Below, piece by piece: positions 12,418 through 23,152 of a DNA stretch of 64,000 nt. Each line of letters starts with the position of its first letter. Position 1 is the stretch's first letter. Under the pieces are notes generated by a model. It was not told the DNA's origin. It worked only from the letters and a program-made list of their open reading frames with translations, and ran no database searches. Location: contig NC_063018.1 of NCBI RefSeq assembly GCF_020509005.1, positions 3,286,001 through 3,350,000 of the forward strand. Reading direction: 5' to 3'. This DNA comes from Fulvia fulva. Its lineage: Eukaryota; Ascomycota; Dothideomycetes; Mycosphaerellales; Mycosphaerellaceae. Both the position numbers and the translations under genes were made by a program.

Positions 12418-12642
12418 GGTGCTGAAAAGCTTTCTGTCCGAGTTTGAGGCCGATGTGCGGATTTGTCGAGAGATGTCCGAATCGCGTGTGTCTGCAGAAT
12501 AAAATTTCAAGACAGAAAATGGTGCCCGCCAAGGAAATGTTGAAACATTGAATGGCTGAGGATCATCCCTATCGCCTTGGCTCCTGGTAACCAGTCTCTC
12601 TGTACTGTCCGATCTTGTGTCATGCTCTACTAGTCAAGCCGT

Positions 12643-14279
12643 TCACAAAGAGCTTCTACCATCGACCTGAAAGACAGCGCTGCCACTTCCAGGCTTGGAT
12701 ACCACAATAGCTTCTTCCAGCTTTTCTTTGGTGATATCTGGGAACTTCATCTTGTAGTACTCGTTGATCCACTTCTGCTTCACACTCTCGACCTTATCTT
12801 CAGGCACGAGATGTACAGAGCAGCCGCCCCAACCAGCGCCAGTCAGTCGGCTGCCGTAAGCACCGGCAGATCGGGCAAGTGTGCACAGCTCGTCCAGCTC
12901 TGGACAGCTGTTTTCGAAAACGTCTCTACACGATTCTTGCGTTTCATTCATGAGCTCACCTAGAGACTTGAGAAGCTCTGTGTTCTCCTTTTCAGTCTGT
13001 GGAGGTGGTGATGTGAGGAGGTCCATGAACTTCAGCACTCGTAATGCCTCGCTGAAGACGTGGAGAGCCCTCTGTCGAAGCTTGAATCGCTCTGCTCGGA
13101 TCGGAAACTTGCTCATGTACTTTTGCTCCATCTCTTTCACATCCATGCCCAAGATCACGGAGATCTGTTGCCTTGTGTAACCTTCTTGCTGTGGTAGGTA
13201 TTGATCGACCTTCGCGATCAGGTCCTGAAGCTGTTGCTGGAAGTCTGCAGGAGACACAGTGTTGTTGTCCTTGATGCCTTCATGCTCCTGCATGTATGTG
13301 TCGTGAAAGCCTCTTAAGCTGACACCCAAAGGTCCAGCGTCAGATGGCAGGTCGGATAGTCGAAAGATCTTTGCAAGCACAAGCGCCGCTAATGTGACCT
13401 CAACGACACGCAAGTTGTAGCATACCGGCGCCGTGACATGTTTATCGGCTGCCACGAATGACTGTGCGATCACGAAAGTAAGTGGCGACTTTAGCTCTGG
13501 GAATGCAATGTTCTTCGCCTTCAACTCAGGCACGAAGGACACATATAACGCTGAGCCTTGCAATGGAAAGACCGACGCCGCTTGATCCATGCCACCGGAG
13601 TTCACACCAACATTCCGTTCAGAGACGACAGCCAGCTCAACAAGCTCTTTCTTGTCGACATTGTCGACTCCGTTAGCCTTCACGACTGCGAGCGCGCTGG
13701 CGCAGGTGAAGGCTGCACTACTTGACAGCCCGCCACCAGAAGGTACTGTGCCATCGGCAAGAATGTCCATACCATTGCTCAATCTGAAGTCCTTGGACTT
13801 CTTGCGGAGCAATTCTGTCGCACCGAGCAGGCCAGATTTGAAGTAGTTCGTCCATTCCAGTGTCGAGGAGTCGATGTGTACGTCCCCAGTGTCAGGTATC
13901 TGAAATTCTCGTGATTCGAACTTGTGAGGATGGACATTGGTCAATCGCATTGTGCTAGGACCCGTTTCCTTTTCGTGAATGGCGACAGCTAGCAGCACAT
14001 CGGCTGTTATGGCCATGGGCATAACTTCGTACAAGCAGTAGTCAATGTGCTATATGCACCGTCAGCGATTCCTGACATTCAGCCATATGTCTTTTGACTT
14101 GTTCTGTCTCGTACCTCGCCAATGATGTTCACTCTGCCTGGACTTCTTGCGACGAAGTCCGGCTTCTTTCCATATGTTTCTTGAAACTTGCTGAGCAAGC
14201 TGTTCCATCGTGCTGTCTGGCTCTTCAGTGCATCTTCAGGATAGATGTCTGGCAACGAGCTCGTCGTCGGTACTTCCAT
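12643..14279 (-). CDS. GAL1: Galactokinase
   Basis: This is a two-exon gene with exon 1 at 14279-14115 and an intron at 14114-14050. The 523-residue product is close to the yeast Gal1 length. The galactokinase signature GRVNIIGEHIDY crosses the intron. The GHMP ATP-binding loop is GTVPSGGGLSSSAAF, followed by the NSGGMDQAASVF segment and the C-terminal GAYGSRLTGAGWGGCSVHLV motif. It phosphorylates galactose to galactose 1-phosphate in the cytosol, the first Leloir step. The PSGGGLSSSAA loop is complete, so it should be catalytic and not a Gal3-type sensor. The first ATG (14277-14279) begins MEVPTTSSLPD; in-frame codons upstream look like leader. Confidence 0.95.
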
Positions 14280-16064
14280 GGTCGGTGGCTTTCGAGATAG
14301 TGAGGAACGTTGTTGTCTCTGGAACGGTTGAATAGCAGTGCGTGGTGGGCTGGGGAAGTAGATCACAGCTTCGAGTCCAAGCAGCTCGCGTGACCAAGTG
14401 AGACTGCACTGCTTGTCTTGCGGTTGTCGAGTACTTGAATGAGGAACAAATATTGCCCACATCGGGACGGGATCGTCCTCCACTTCCCTCCGAGGGCTCG
14501 TGGCAAAAGAGGTGGCCGCTGCGCTTCGAATGGCGATAGTGATTAGAGCCTGTGCGAACCCCTCCGAGCACCGTCGGCCTAAACAATGTTGTAGAGAGAG
14601 GCGCATCGCGTAACGCCTCCGCTTCTACGTTCACAGCAGTCGCTACGCCGCGGGAGCACTGTCGTAGCTAACAAGAAATAGAACTAACGTGTCTGTGGTG
14701 TGCGAGCGGCCACCTCTTTTGTCACGAGCCCTCGCTCGCGCAAGCAATCTTGGCCATACTTCACCTCGCTTTGCTTTCACATGCAATATTGGTCGATCTT
14801 TCGTAGACTCTCCGTACTCCGCCCGAGGCCTCGAACGTACTGAACAACACTGCAGGTGATGAAAATGCTCGTTTGGGAGTTGGCGGCGGGAAGCCAGACA
14901 CGACTGAGATGGCTATCTTGCCGTAAAGCAGGAGAGGGAAAGTCCGATGTTCAATATGTGCTTTGCTACGCGTCTAAGACTGCAGAGAAATCGAGCTGTT
15001 CCTGTTCTGAGTCGTTGAAATATTTCGTTCGGAATTCAGCATACAGTACCTGCATTTGTCATGCACCCAAAAACATGTTCCGCCATAGCATAGACACCAA
15101 CGTTCTGTCACCGCTTTGACAGCGGCTGGAAGTGCGGTGCTGGCGCGCAAGCAATGATTCTACCCGAGCAGATATGGTGCAGCCGCTGTCACATCGGTGC
15201 GGGTCAATGTTATTGAGGGTGACAGTAACCCCTTCCGGATGCCTTCGAGATCGAACAAAGGGAGGAGCATCTCTCTATGAGCCAGCCGCATGGGATGCCG
15301 CACTCGATGAGATCTGGTGTATTTCATCGTGCCTGCTGTTCAGCGTAGTTCGAGGTTCCTGCTTGACAGTATCGTTCTTACCCCAATATCGCCGAGCATC
15401 GACGCTGTCTGATCTCAAGGAAGTCGCAATTTGCAGCACCTCGTTCAACGAAGTGAGCCGAACAGTGAACTCCGTGTTCAAGCGCTTCACATGCTGCGCG
15501 AGCTCCTCCATGTGCTGAGCGCGTGTGTTTGTTGCATCATCACGCGTTGACCGCGAACTACTCGGCAGCTCGTGCACCACACTTCCACCATTGCACACCA
15601 ACAATTCATTCTCTCCGCCAGCGCTTCGAACACCGCCACAGCAACCGCTTTGTGCCCACGGCAATACAATCTCCAACCCGACAATTCTATTCACCAACCC
15701 GCCATTGTTTTTATGAAAGCCAGTGAAGCGGCGCACAAAGCCCGCGACACAAGGTCTTTCTTCCAATAACACCATTCCCCGAGTATAAAACTTGACTCGA
15801 CCAGCAACATGACTTGAATCTCCAGAGCACACAGCTACCAATCAAGAACACACAGCAAGAAGACTTACAGCCACAGTCACAGCCTTGCCAACTTGATTCC
15901 AGCTGAACCCACCACCACCACCACCACCACCACCACCACTCACACCAACCACAACCACACCACTGCTCACAAGCAGCACTCTGGAGACAATCTCGCTCTC
16001 GTCAAACAGCATCACCATCAACCTGTTCGACTCGATTCTCTCACCAACCACAACTGTGTCCACC
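14280..16064. other. Divergent intergenic region of galactokinase and GT2
   Basis: This 1.8-kb region separates the minus-strand galactokinase from the plus-strand glycosyltransferase. An ACC trinucleotide run at about 15909-15938 lies in the presumed long 5' leader of the glycosyltransferase. A minus-strand frame at 15275-15775 is listed separately as a weak gene candidate. Nothing else is recognised. Confidence 0.45.
15275..15775 (-). CDS. Hypothetical small protein, weak candidate
   Basis: This is an open frame of about 166 residues from an ATG at 15775. The second half contains a plausible amphipathic helix (EELAQHVKRLNTEFTVRL through LQIATSLRS), which could be a short coiled coil. The first half has unusual composition and may be non-coding, in which case a shorter product would start at the internal Met of QHMEELAQ. 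I do not recognise a family. Proximity to the leader of the plus-strand GT2 gene makes an antisense or spurious frame possible. Confidence 0.25.
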   Translation of the reverse strand: MVLLEERPCVAGFVRRFTGFHKNNGGLVNRIVGLEIVLPWAQSGCCGGVRSAGGENELLVCNGGSVVHELPSSSRSTRDDATNTRAQHMEELAQHVKRLNTEFTVRLTSLNEVLQIATSLRSDSVDARRYWGKNDTVKQEPRTTLNSRHDEIHQISSSAASHAAGS

Positions 16065-17582
16065 ATGGGCGCAACCACCATGACAACCACCGCCATTGTC
16101 GGCACCGTCCTCTTCTGGGCGCTCTTCGCCTTCAGGTACTTCCGTACCATCGTTAGCGTGTACACCTTCTGCACCTACAAGCCAAAACCGATTGCAGCAA
16201 ACCCACGCTACACCTCTGCTGACGCTACGGTCGTCATTCCCACGACGTTCAAGACTCCCGGCGAGCTCATGCAATGCGTTCGTCGAATCCTCCTTTGCGA
16301 CCCGGCCGCCGTCTTCATTGTCACGGCCAACGCCAACGTCCCGCTTGTCAAAGACTGCCTTGCCCTTCACTCGCTCGACAACAACAGCGAGAAGATCACT
16401 GTCCTCGGCGTCGACAAGCTCAACAAGCGAACCCAAATCCTCAAGGCCATGCCCGAAGTCAACACTGCAATCACTATTCTTGCCGACGACGACGTCTTCT
16501 GGCCAGAGAGCTTCATTGACTACATGCTTGCAATCTTCGAGGACCCCGAGGTTGGTGCCGGAGGCCCACGTCAGCGCGTCCACCGCAATGACAGGCCTGA
16601 CTTCTGGAACTTCCTTGGTATCAGCTACCTCGAGCGCCGCGTCTGGAACAACTGCGCGACCAACGCCATCGACGGCTCAATCTCCACACTCTCTGGGCGT
16701 ACCGCGTTCTATCGCACCGAGATCCTCAAGAGTGACGAGTTCGAGTACTACTTCACCCACGACACTTGGCGCGGTAAGCCTCTCAACTCGGACGACGACA
16801 AGTGCCTTACTCGGTACGTCTACTCCCACGGCTGGAAGATCGTCCTCCAATTCGACCCACGATCAACCATCGAGACAACTGTCGAGCCCGACTCCGGCTA
16901 CCTTCACCAATGCATGCGATGGTGCCGCGCTCACTGGCGTGGTAACTTCATCGTCATGCAGAACGAGACGTACTGGTGCTCCCTCAAGTTCTGGTGGGGG
17001 TTCTACTACATCTACCTCGGCCAGTTCCAGACTCCAGCTCTCATCATCGACGGACTCCTTTCTCTCTTCCTCTGGCTTGCAGTCGGCGGCTCTCCCGTAG
17101 CCAAGGACGCATTCATCGCCCTCGCTGCCTGGATCGTCTTCACCAAGAACCTCAAGATGATCCCGCACTTCTGGCGACACCCCATCGACATGCGATTCAT
17201 TCCGATTGGCATCGCATTCTCCTACTTCCACGGCTTCCTCAACCTTTACGCTGCCTTCAGCATGCAGCAGACTCAATGGGGTTCGCAGAACCTCACTGCA
17301 CTCGCCGAGACTCGTGTCGAGAGGGAGGAAGAGATTCCTTTCCTCAAGGAATCAGTCGAAGAGGTCAAACTCACCTTCCCATCTTAGACTGACCACACAC
17401 ACTGACAATCTTTCCAGGCTGATGGCTACCGCGAGCCTTCACCAGGCCACATCATGCTCGGCGATGATTATTTCTCGGCTCAGCCGATTGAAGATTTCGT
17501 CGAGAAATACTCCGACTCCCCCTACGACTCTGCTGTAGAGCTTTCTCCAATTCCTAGCCCCAAGCTGGCTTGTCGCACTTGA
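16065..17582 (+). CDS. Family 2 glycosyltransferase, processive polysaccharide synthase (ZtGT2/Cps1-like)
   Basis: The start is the ATG at 16065 (CCACCATGG context). One intron near the 3' end (17364-17417, 54 nt, with CACTGAC shortly before TTTCCAG) gives a 487-residue product; without splicing the frame stops at 17387. There is one N-terminal membrane segment, a cytosolic GT-A domain with LADDDVFWP near residue 138 (the DXD site), and HQCMRWCRAHWRG near 282, the Q/RxxRW motif of processive synthases. Several C-terminal membrane segments follow. It belongs with fungal hyaluronan- and capsule-synthase-like proteins. The homologue in a wheat-pathogenic dothideomycete is known to be needed for hyphal growth on solid surfaces. 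Product and donor sugar cannot be told from sequence. Confidence 0.88.
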
Positions 17583-18919
17583 TCGGTATGTACTTGCATA
17601 GCGGCGGCGATTTGTTGTTTCTGGGCGGATCTTACAGGACGGGGTGTTCGGGTCTTCGCATTTTCGGGTGGGTCATAGAATGGCGTACAACAAGCGTTGC
17701 GAGTGGCCAGGTAGCCCTCGCCGGAGCATTTTGCGGCATGACTTGTACGAGTAACGAAGATAAGGCTTTTGTACCAATACTGGGAAGTCCACTGGGTGGA
17801 CATGTATAGTACAACGCATTCAAACTTTCCAGATCACTTTTTTCTCCTTTCATATCTTGTTTCCTGCTCTTTCATGGTGCTCGTCTTTCTCCGATTGTGC
17901 CTTCCAAGCCATGTCTTCTCCTGTTGTGCCTTCCAAGCCATGTCTTCTCCTGCCGTCCCTGAACGCTCATGCCGCTGAATTGCCCCGTCGCCCTACGTCC
18001 CGCCTCAGTGGTGGCATGTCAGCGCACCTCAGCTCCTATGTGCACGCAAAAGACGATGTTGCGGTCTCCCTTCGCGCACGCCGATATGCATGCCACAGAA
18101 CGCAACGTCGATATGGCCCAGGAGAAGTTGGCTGCAGATACCGACGGCATGGGTCGGCGGCTAGACTAACATCAGCCACGCGGCTGCGCCTCTTGTTCCG
18201 CAGCCGAGGAGTCATGCGTGACATGGTGCGCAAAGTCTTACATCGAATCGTGTCGTGCTTCACCGCCGCCATCCGGTGGTCGTCGCGTACGACTTGTTTG
18301 ATGCATCCCACTGCCGCACTACATGTCTCTCCTTGCGTGGTAATGTTGTAGCCCCGCGCACAGGACCACACGACGGCACTGCAATCCTGCTTTGCCATGC
18401 AGCGGTGGAAGGATTCACGTCCGAAGTCTATTGCTAGCGGCCCAGTCGCAGTTCTACGGAGCTCGTCACGCTCGTCATGCCCCATACGATGGACGTCTAC
18501 GCTCGACAGGGCATCGCCTGGAAGCACCGAATGGTGACCGCCCCCCGTGAGAAGCGAAGGCACGGTCATGGTGCATGAGCTGGCGGCAGATCTCTGGCTC
18601 ATCAGAGTAGTTCAGCTCTATTACTAGGCCAGGCCTCACGATAGCCTTTTCGCAGGGCACGACTTTTGTGCGTTCAACGCCACCATTCAATTCCTCTCTG
18701 CTAAAAGCAAGACTTGGCCCTCGTTTGGCCGGTGACTCAAGCAGCCTCTCGGTGAACCTGAACCCATCTGTTTGCTAACCACTGTAGAACTTTTGACTCC
18801 CGATGACGGCGGCGGTTGAAGACGGCTGTGCTTGAGGCCTATCAACGCTTGAGACATGTGTCGTAGCAAACAATGAGGGCGGACACTACGATCATATAAG
18901 CGCAATCAACGGCGGAACA
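17583..18919. other. Intergenic region between GT2 and the ABC transporter
   Basis: No supported gene is seen in 1.3 kb. It contains the 29-bp tandem duplication at 17895-17952. A 188-codon minus-strand frame (18036-18602) has no coherent protein features and was not accepted. Confidence 0.5.
17895..17952. repeat. 29-bp perfect tandem duplication
   Basis: Two adjacent identical 29-bp units, the first at 17895-17923 and the second at 17924-17952, lie in intergenic sequence. Each unit contains TTCCAAGCCATGTCTTCTCC. Nothing suggests it is coding. Confidence 0.85.
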
Positions 18920-21616
18920 ATGAACATCACCAACAGCATCAGCATGGCATCAATCGCATCGGCAGCGCTGGCATTGCCCGTACTGCATTACATTGCGCCA
19001 GTCGCAACGGCCACCTACTTCATATCTGCCAAGACAGCAGCAACATGTCTCCTACAGGAACCTTCAAAACGCGGGAAATTGTCTCTACGGAGATACGGCA
19101 GCTCCGCACTCCAACTCACGATCTTGGCAACAGTGGTCGCAGAAGCAGTAACGACCATCACTCAGGCATTTCAAGATAGCACCTTTGCTCCAGCACAAGA
19201 CTATGTCATCTACCTCTTCGCATCATTCGTACTGCATGGCTGCTTCAGCCTCGGGCTTATTGAGAACGAGCATCCACTTTGGCATCCATATTTGGGCGCA
19301 TGGCTGATTGCGCTGGCATTCGACTTTCCACTCATCGTTCTTCAAGGCCTCAGGATCCCGGAGGATGGTTACGCCAAAGGGCGTATGTCAATCTGCGTCC
19401 TGCGATCTGCCGCGCTTGTGGCCCTCAGTATCCTGGCCAGCTGGTGTATCCTGAGTGATCGCAAGCGCAGCATCCGACTCGACGATGAGAGCGAGGCACT
19501 TTTGGCAGCGAATGGACACGAGGCATCTACCAACGGCACAAGGACAAAGCCGATCACTTCGCCTCGCGACAGTGTGCTTGCGAGTGAGAATGGCGATACT
19601 GGTGACGACAATGAGGAACGCGACGATGGATTCGACTCTGATTCCGAAGAGCCGGAGGAGGACAAGAAGCTCAGAGCGCAACAAAAGCAACGCCTTCAGG
19701 AATCTGGCAGCTGGTTCGCCTATCTCAAGGAGTTCAATATCTTTATACCCATGCTCTTGCCACGCAAGAACAGGCTTGTGCAAGCGTGCCTTGTTACAAT
19801 TGGCGTATGCATCTTTATGAACCGCGCGCTCAACATCCTGGTGCCTCGTCAAGTTGGTATCGTGGTCAATGAGCTTACTGAAGCATATGGCACCGGAGTG
19901 GTTCCGTGGCGTGCCCTGGGTTTATGGATGCTTTACACTTCCCTCAGCTCTGGAGTGGGCATCGGTCTGCTAAAGGCCCTGGCAGAAATGCCTGTCAACC
20001 AATATGGACATCGAATGATTGCAACAACTGCTTTCCAACACATCATGGATCTGGACATGCACTTTCACAACGAGAAGAACTCGGGCGAGCTCATTCGAGT
20101 CATCGATCAGGGTTCGACTCTTCAGGATCTCCTCAGCTACATGCTGTTCGACATTGGCCCGATGTTCTTTGACCTGGCAGTCGCTTTTGTGTATGTCTCC
20201 ATCCTCTTCGACGTTTACATGTCGGTCATCATGTTCGCTATCGGCATCAGCTACGTCTGGATTGGAGCGAAGGTTACTGCCTGGAGTATCAAGCAACGCA
20301 GAGATTTCAATAGCGCTTGGCTGAACGAGAGCAGAGTGCAAAACGAGGCCATCAACAACTGGTCGACAGTCTCGCACTTCAATCGCGGTAAATATGAATC
20401 TATCCGCTATGATGAATCTGTAGTCGCCTTCAACCTCGCAGAGTGGCGGTACTATCTGGCTTACTACCTTGGCGGAGGCTTCCAGTCTGGTATCATGCTT
20501 ATAGGTCGCTTGGCAGCGATGTCCCTAGCTGCTTACAGAGTGTCTCAGGGCTCTGCGCCAGTCGGCAACTTCGTCACCCTCTCCATGTACTGGAGTTCAG
20601 TCGAGGCACCACTTCGAAGCGTGTCCTACTCGATCCGAAAGATAACGTCGATGTTGACAGATTCGGAAAGACTACTTCAGCTTCTCACGACAAAACCACT
20701 CGTCAATGAGCAGCCGGAGGCAAAGGACATTGAGATCAAGGAGGGCACTGTTACATTCGAGAATGTCGATTTCTCATACGATCCGCGTAAGTCGACTCTC
20801 AGGAACATCAACCTCGAAATCAAAGCCGGCCAAACCATCGCGCTTGTTGGAGAGACAGGGGGCGGGAAGTCGACAATTCTTAAGCTTCTCTACAGATACT
20901 ATGACGTTACGAACGGTGCGATACGCATCGACGGGCAGGATATCCGTCACGTCACATTGGATAGTCTTCGCGACTCATTCGGAATGGTACCACAAGATCC
21001 AGCCCTCTTCAACACCTCAATTATGGAGAACATCAAGTATGCACGATTGGACGCCACGGATGAGGAGGTGAAGGAAGCGTGTAGAGCAGCGGCAATACAC
21101 GACAAGATTGAGTCCTTCCCAGACGGCTACAAGGCCAAGGTTGGCGAGCGTGGAGTCAAGCTGTCCGGTGGTGAGCTGCAACGGGTCGCCATCGCTCGCG
21201 CTATCCTTCGGCAGCCGAAGATTGTACTGCTGGACGAAGCGACCAGCATGATCGATGCGGAGACCGAGGCCACGATCCAGCTCGCCTTCAAGCGTCTCAG
21301 CGCCAGCCGTACAACCTTCGTCGTTGCACATCGACTTTCGACAATCCAACATGCGGACCAGATCCTGGTCATCCATGATGGAGAGATTGTGGAACACGGA
21401 ACTCATGCTGAGCTCTTCCGGCAGAAGGGCAAGTACGTCGCATTGTGGTCGAAGCAGTTGAACAAGGATGTTCAAGATGTCGGCACCAGTCTGGACGTGC
21501 AGAAGGCGGATGAGGTACTGAAGACTGATGGCAGTGGGGAAGCTCAAGTCCGCGTTCAAGATGTGATGGATGCATCGAGTAGTTCGAAAGCGGGCAGTAG
21601 CTCTGAGGGCGAATGA
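18920..21616 (+). CDS. hmt1: HMT1-type (ABCB6-like) half-size ABC transporter
   Basis: This is a single-exon gene of 898 residues. An extra N-terminal membrane domain (residues about 5-190) is followed by an acidic cytosolic linker (about 195-255) rich in Asp and Glu. Next come an ABC transmembrane domain (about 290-570) and a nucleotide-binding domain (about 610-845). Walker A is GETGGGKST near 643, the signature is LSGGELQ near 747, and Walker B is IVLLDEATS near 768 with the H-loop in VVAHRLS. This layout is that of the HMT1/ABCB6 group, which in fission yeast sits in the vacuolar membrane and moves metal-thiol or glutathione conjugates. All catalytic motifs look intact. The membrane location is inferred from the family. 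Confidence 0.9.
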   Translation: MNITNSISMASIASAALALPVLHYIAPVATATYFISAKTAATCLLQEPSKRGKLSLRRYGSSALQLTILATVVAEAVTTITQAFQDSTFAPAQDYVIYLFASFVLHGCFSLGLIENEHPLWHPYLGAWLIALAFDFPLIVLQGLRIPEDGYAKGRMSICVLRSAALVALSILASWCILSDRKRSIRLDDESEALLAANGHEASTNGTRTKPITSPRDSVLASENGDTGDDNEERDDGFDSDSEEPEEDKKLRAQQKQRLQESGSWFAYLKEFNIFIPMLLPRKNRLVQACLVTIGVCIFMNRALNILVPRQVGIVVNELTEAYGTGVVPWRALGLWMLYTSLSSGVGIGLLKALAEMPVNQYGHRMIATTAFQHIMDLDMHFHNEKNSGELIRVIDQGSTLQDLLSYMLFDIGPMFFDLAVAFVYVSILFDVYMSVIMFAIGISYVWIGAKVTAWSIKQRRDFNSAWLNESRVQNEAINNWSTVSHFNRGKYESIRYDESVVAFNLAEWRYYLAYYLGGGFQSGIMLIGRLAAMSLAAYRVSQGSAPVGNFVTLSMYWSSVEAPLRSVSYSIRKITSMLTDSERLLQLLTTKPLVNEQPEAKDIEIKEGTVTFENVDFSYDPRKSTLRNINLEIKAGQTIALVGETGGGKSTILKLLYRYYDVTNGAIRIDGQDIRHVTLDSLRDSFGMVPQDPALFNTSIMENIKYARLDATDEEVKEACRAAAIHDKIESFPDGYKAKVGERGVKLSGGELQRVAIARAILRQPKIVLLDEATSMIDAETEATIQLAFKRLSASRTTFVVAHRLSTIQHADQILVIHDGEIVEHGTHAELFRQKGKYVALWSKQLNKDVQDVGTSLDVQKADEVLKTDGSGEAQVRVQDVMDASSSSKAGSSSEGE

Positions 21617-22102
21617 GAAGCGATGCTCTTTGTTCTTAACGGAGTTGTTGGGGATGCATCTTCAATGCATAACATCGCGAGGGGGCCGGAGGTCAGCGGT
21701 CTGCATCTGCATAGCGACTGGGAGGCGATACCAAAATGCATTGGGACGCATGGCATTGAGGGGGATGAAGCAGGTATCGGCTTTGCACCTCCGCAGGAGA
21801 GCTTTGTATTCAGCATCGAGCATTCAGCATCGACATGACTGCACAAACGAATTGATCTGCTCGTTCACATGTCTTTTGATGATCCACAGGTGTTCGCATA
21901 GTCAATCCATGTCCCGTACGTAAGATCCATGCGTGACATGTGAGCCGACGGCAATTGGTGAACAACCTCGGCATGATGGCCAGCTGCCCCAGATTGAACT
22001 CCACGGCAACGAGTATCCTGGCTAGCACACCACCGCCATACATCTTCTCTGCTGTATGTGTGTAAGTTGTCTTTACCTTTCCATCTCTCTCTCATAGCAA
22101 GG
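21617..22102. other. Intergenic region
   Basis: This is 486 bases between the ABC transporter and the MaoC gene, with no gene seen. It must hold the terminator of one and the promoter of the other. Confidence 0.5.
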
Positions 22103-23152
22103 ATGTCGTCAAAGAACCCAGGAGCAGGCCACGAGAGCGCACCCGTCGAGGTGTCATGGCTCAAGTAAGTACAGCCCACCTCTATCCCGAAACACGCAGC
22201 TCACCACCATAATCCAGACGTGATGTCCTCCTCTTCGCCGCAACCATCGGCGCAACAGCAGAGGAACTCCACTACCTCTACGTAAGTCAGCAATTCTCAA
22301 CCTACATATCATACCTAACATCAGCATCAGGAACTCCACCCCAACTTCGCCGTCTTCCCAACCTACGCCGCCATCCTCCCCTTCAAAAACACCCAACAAG
22401 AAGTCGTCGACTTCTACGCGGCCCAACACGCCTCGCGCCCCTCCATCCCCGGCGTCCCCCAACTAGACTCCAAACGCGTCCTCGACGGCGAACGCAAGAT
22501 GTTCTTCCACAAGCCGCTCCCCGTCACCTCCGCCGGCCGCAAGTTCGAGTCCCGCAGCAGGGTCGTGGGCGTCTACGACAAGGGCAAGCCTGGCACGGTC
22601 CTTGAGACGCAGATTGATATTGTGGACAAGGAGAGTGGGGAGGTGTATGTGAGTGTGATTGGGAGTGCGTTCTTCGTCGGACAGGGCAATTGGGGAGGGC
22701 CGAAGGGCCCTAAGACGGAGAATTTCCCCCCGCCCGAGGGGAAGAAGCCGACTGCTGTGCATGAGAATCCGACGAGTGCGGAGACTCCTATCCTATACCG
22801 CCTGAATGGCGATTACAACCCTCTGCACATTGACCCTAAGCCGGGCAAGGCGATGGGGTTTGGGGGCGTTATCACTCACGGTCTCCATGCGTGGAACTCC
22901 ACAGCTCATGCTCTGGTCAAGATGCTTGGCAACAACGAGCCTGGAAGCATCAAGGAGTACGCGGCACGATTCGCATCGCCGGTCAAGCCGGGTGATGTGC
23001 TGGTGACGGAGATTTGGGCGCTTGGCGACAAGGACGGTGAGGGCTGGGAGAATGTCAGGTTCCAGACGAAGGTGAAGTCGAGTGGGAAGGTTTGCCTGAG
23101 CAATGGAAGGGCGAGGATGAAGGTTAGCAAGGAGGCTGTTAGCAAGTTGTAG
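22103..23152 (+). CDS. Peroxisomal MaoC-like enoyl-CoA hydratase 2
   Basis: The introns at 22165-22217 and 22282-22330 give a 315-residue product. The joined N terminus reads through RDVLLFAATIGATAEELHYLY and then ELHPNFAVFPTYAAILPF, a typical first hotdog of the MFE2-like hydratases. The second hotdog has the hydratase-2 motif YRLNGDYNPLHIDP near residue 197, with the catalytic Asp and His, followed by GFGGVITHGLHAWN. The last three residues are SKL, a perfect type 1 peroxisome signal. It should hydrate trans-2-enoyl-CoA in peroxisomal beta-oxidation as a stand-alone enzyme. A second acceptor six bases upstream (22324) would add two residues in frame. Confidence 0.92.

Noticed and set aside
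16096..17100. A 334-codon plus-strand frame inside the GT2 gene
   Set aside because: It is a Ser/Thr-rich shadow frame of the synthase; the real frame carries the DXD and QxxRW motifs.
18036..18602. A 188-codon minus-strand open frame in the GT2/ABC intergenic region
   Set aside because: There is no domain, no hydrophobic or repeat pattern, and its Arg/Ser/Thr-rich composition looks like random GC-rich sequence.
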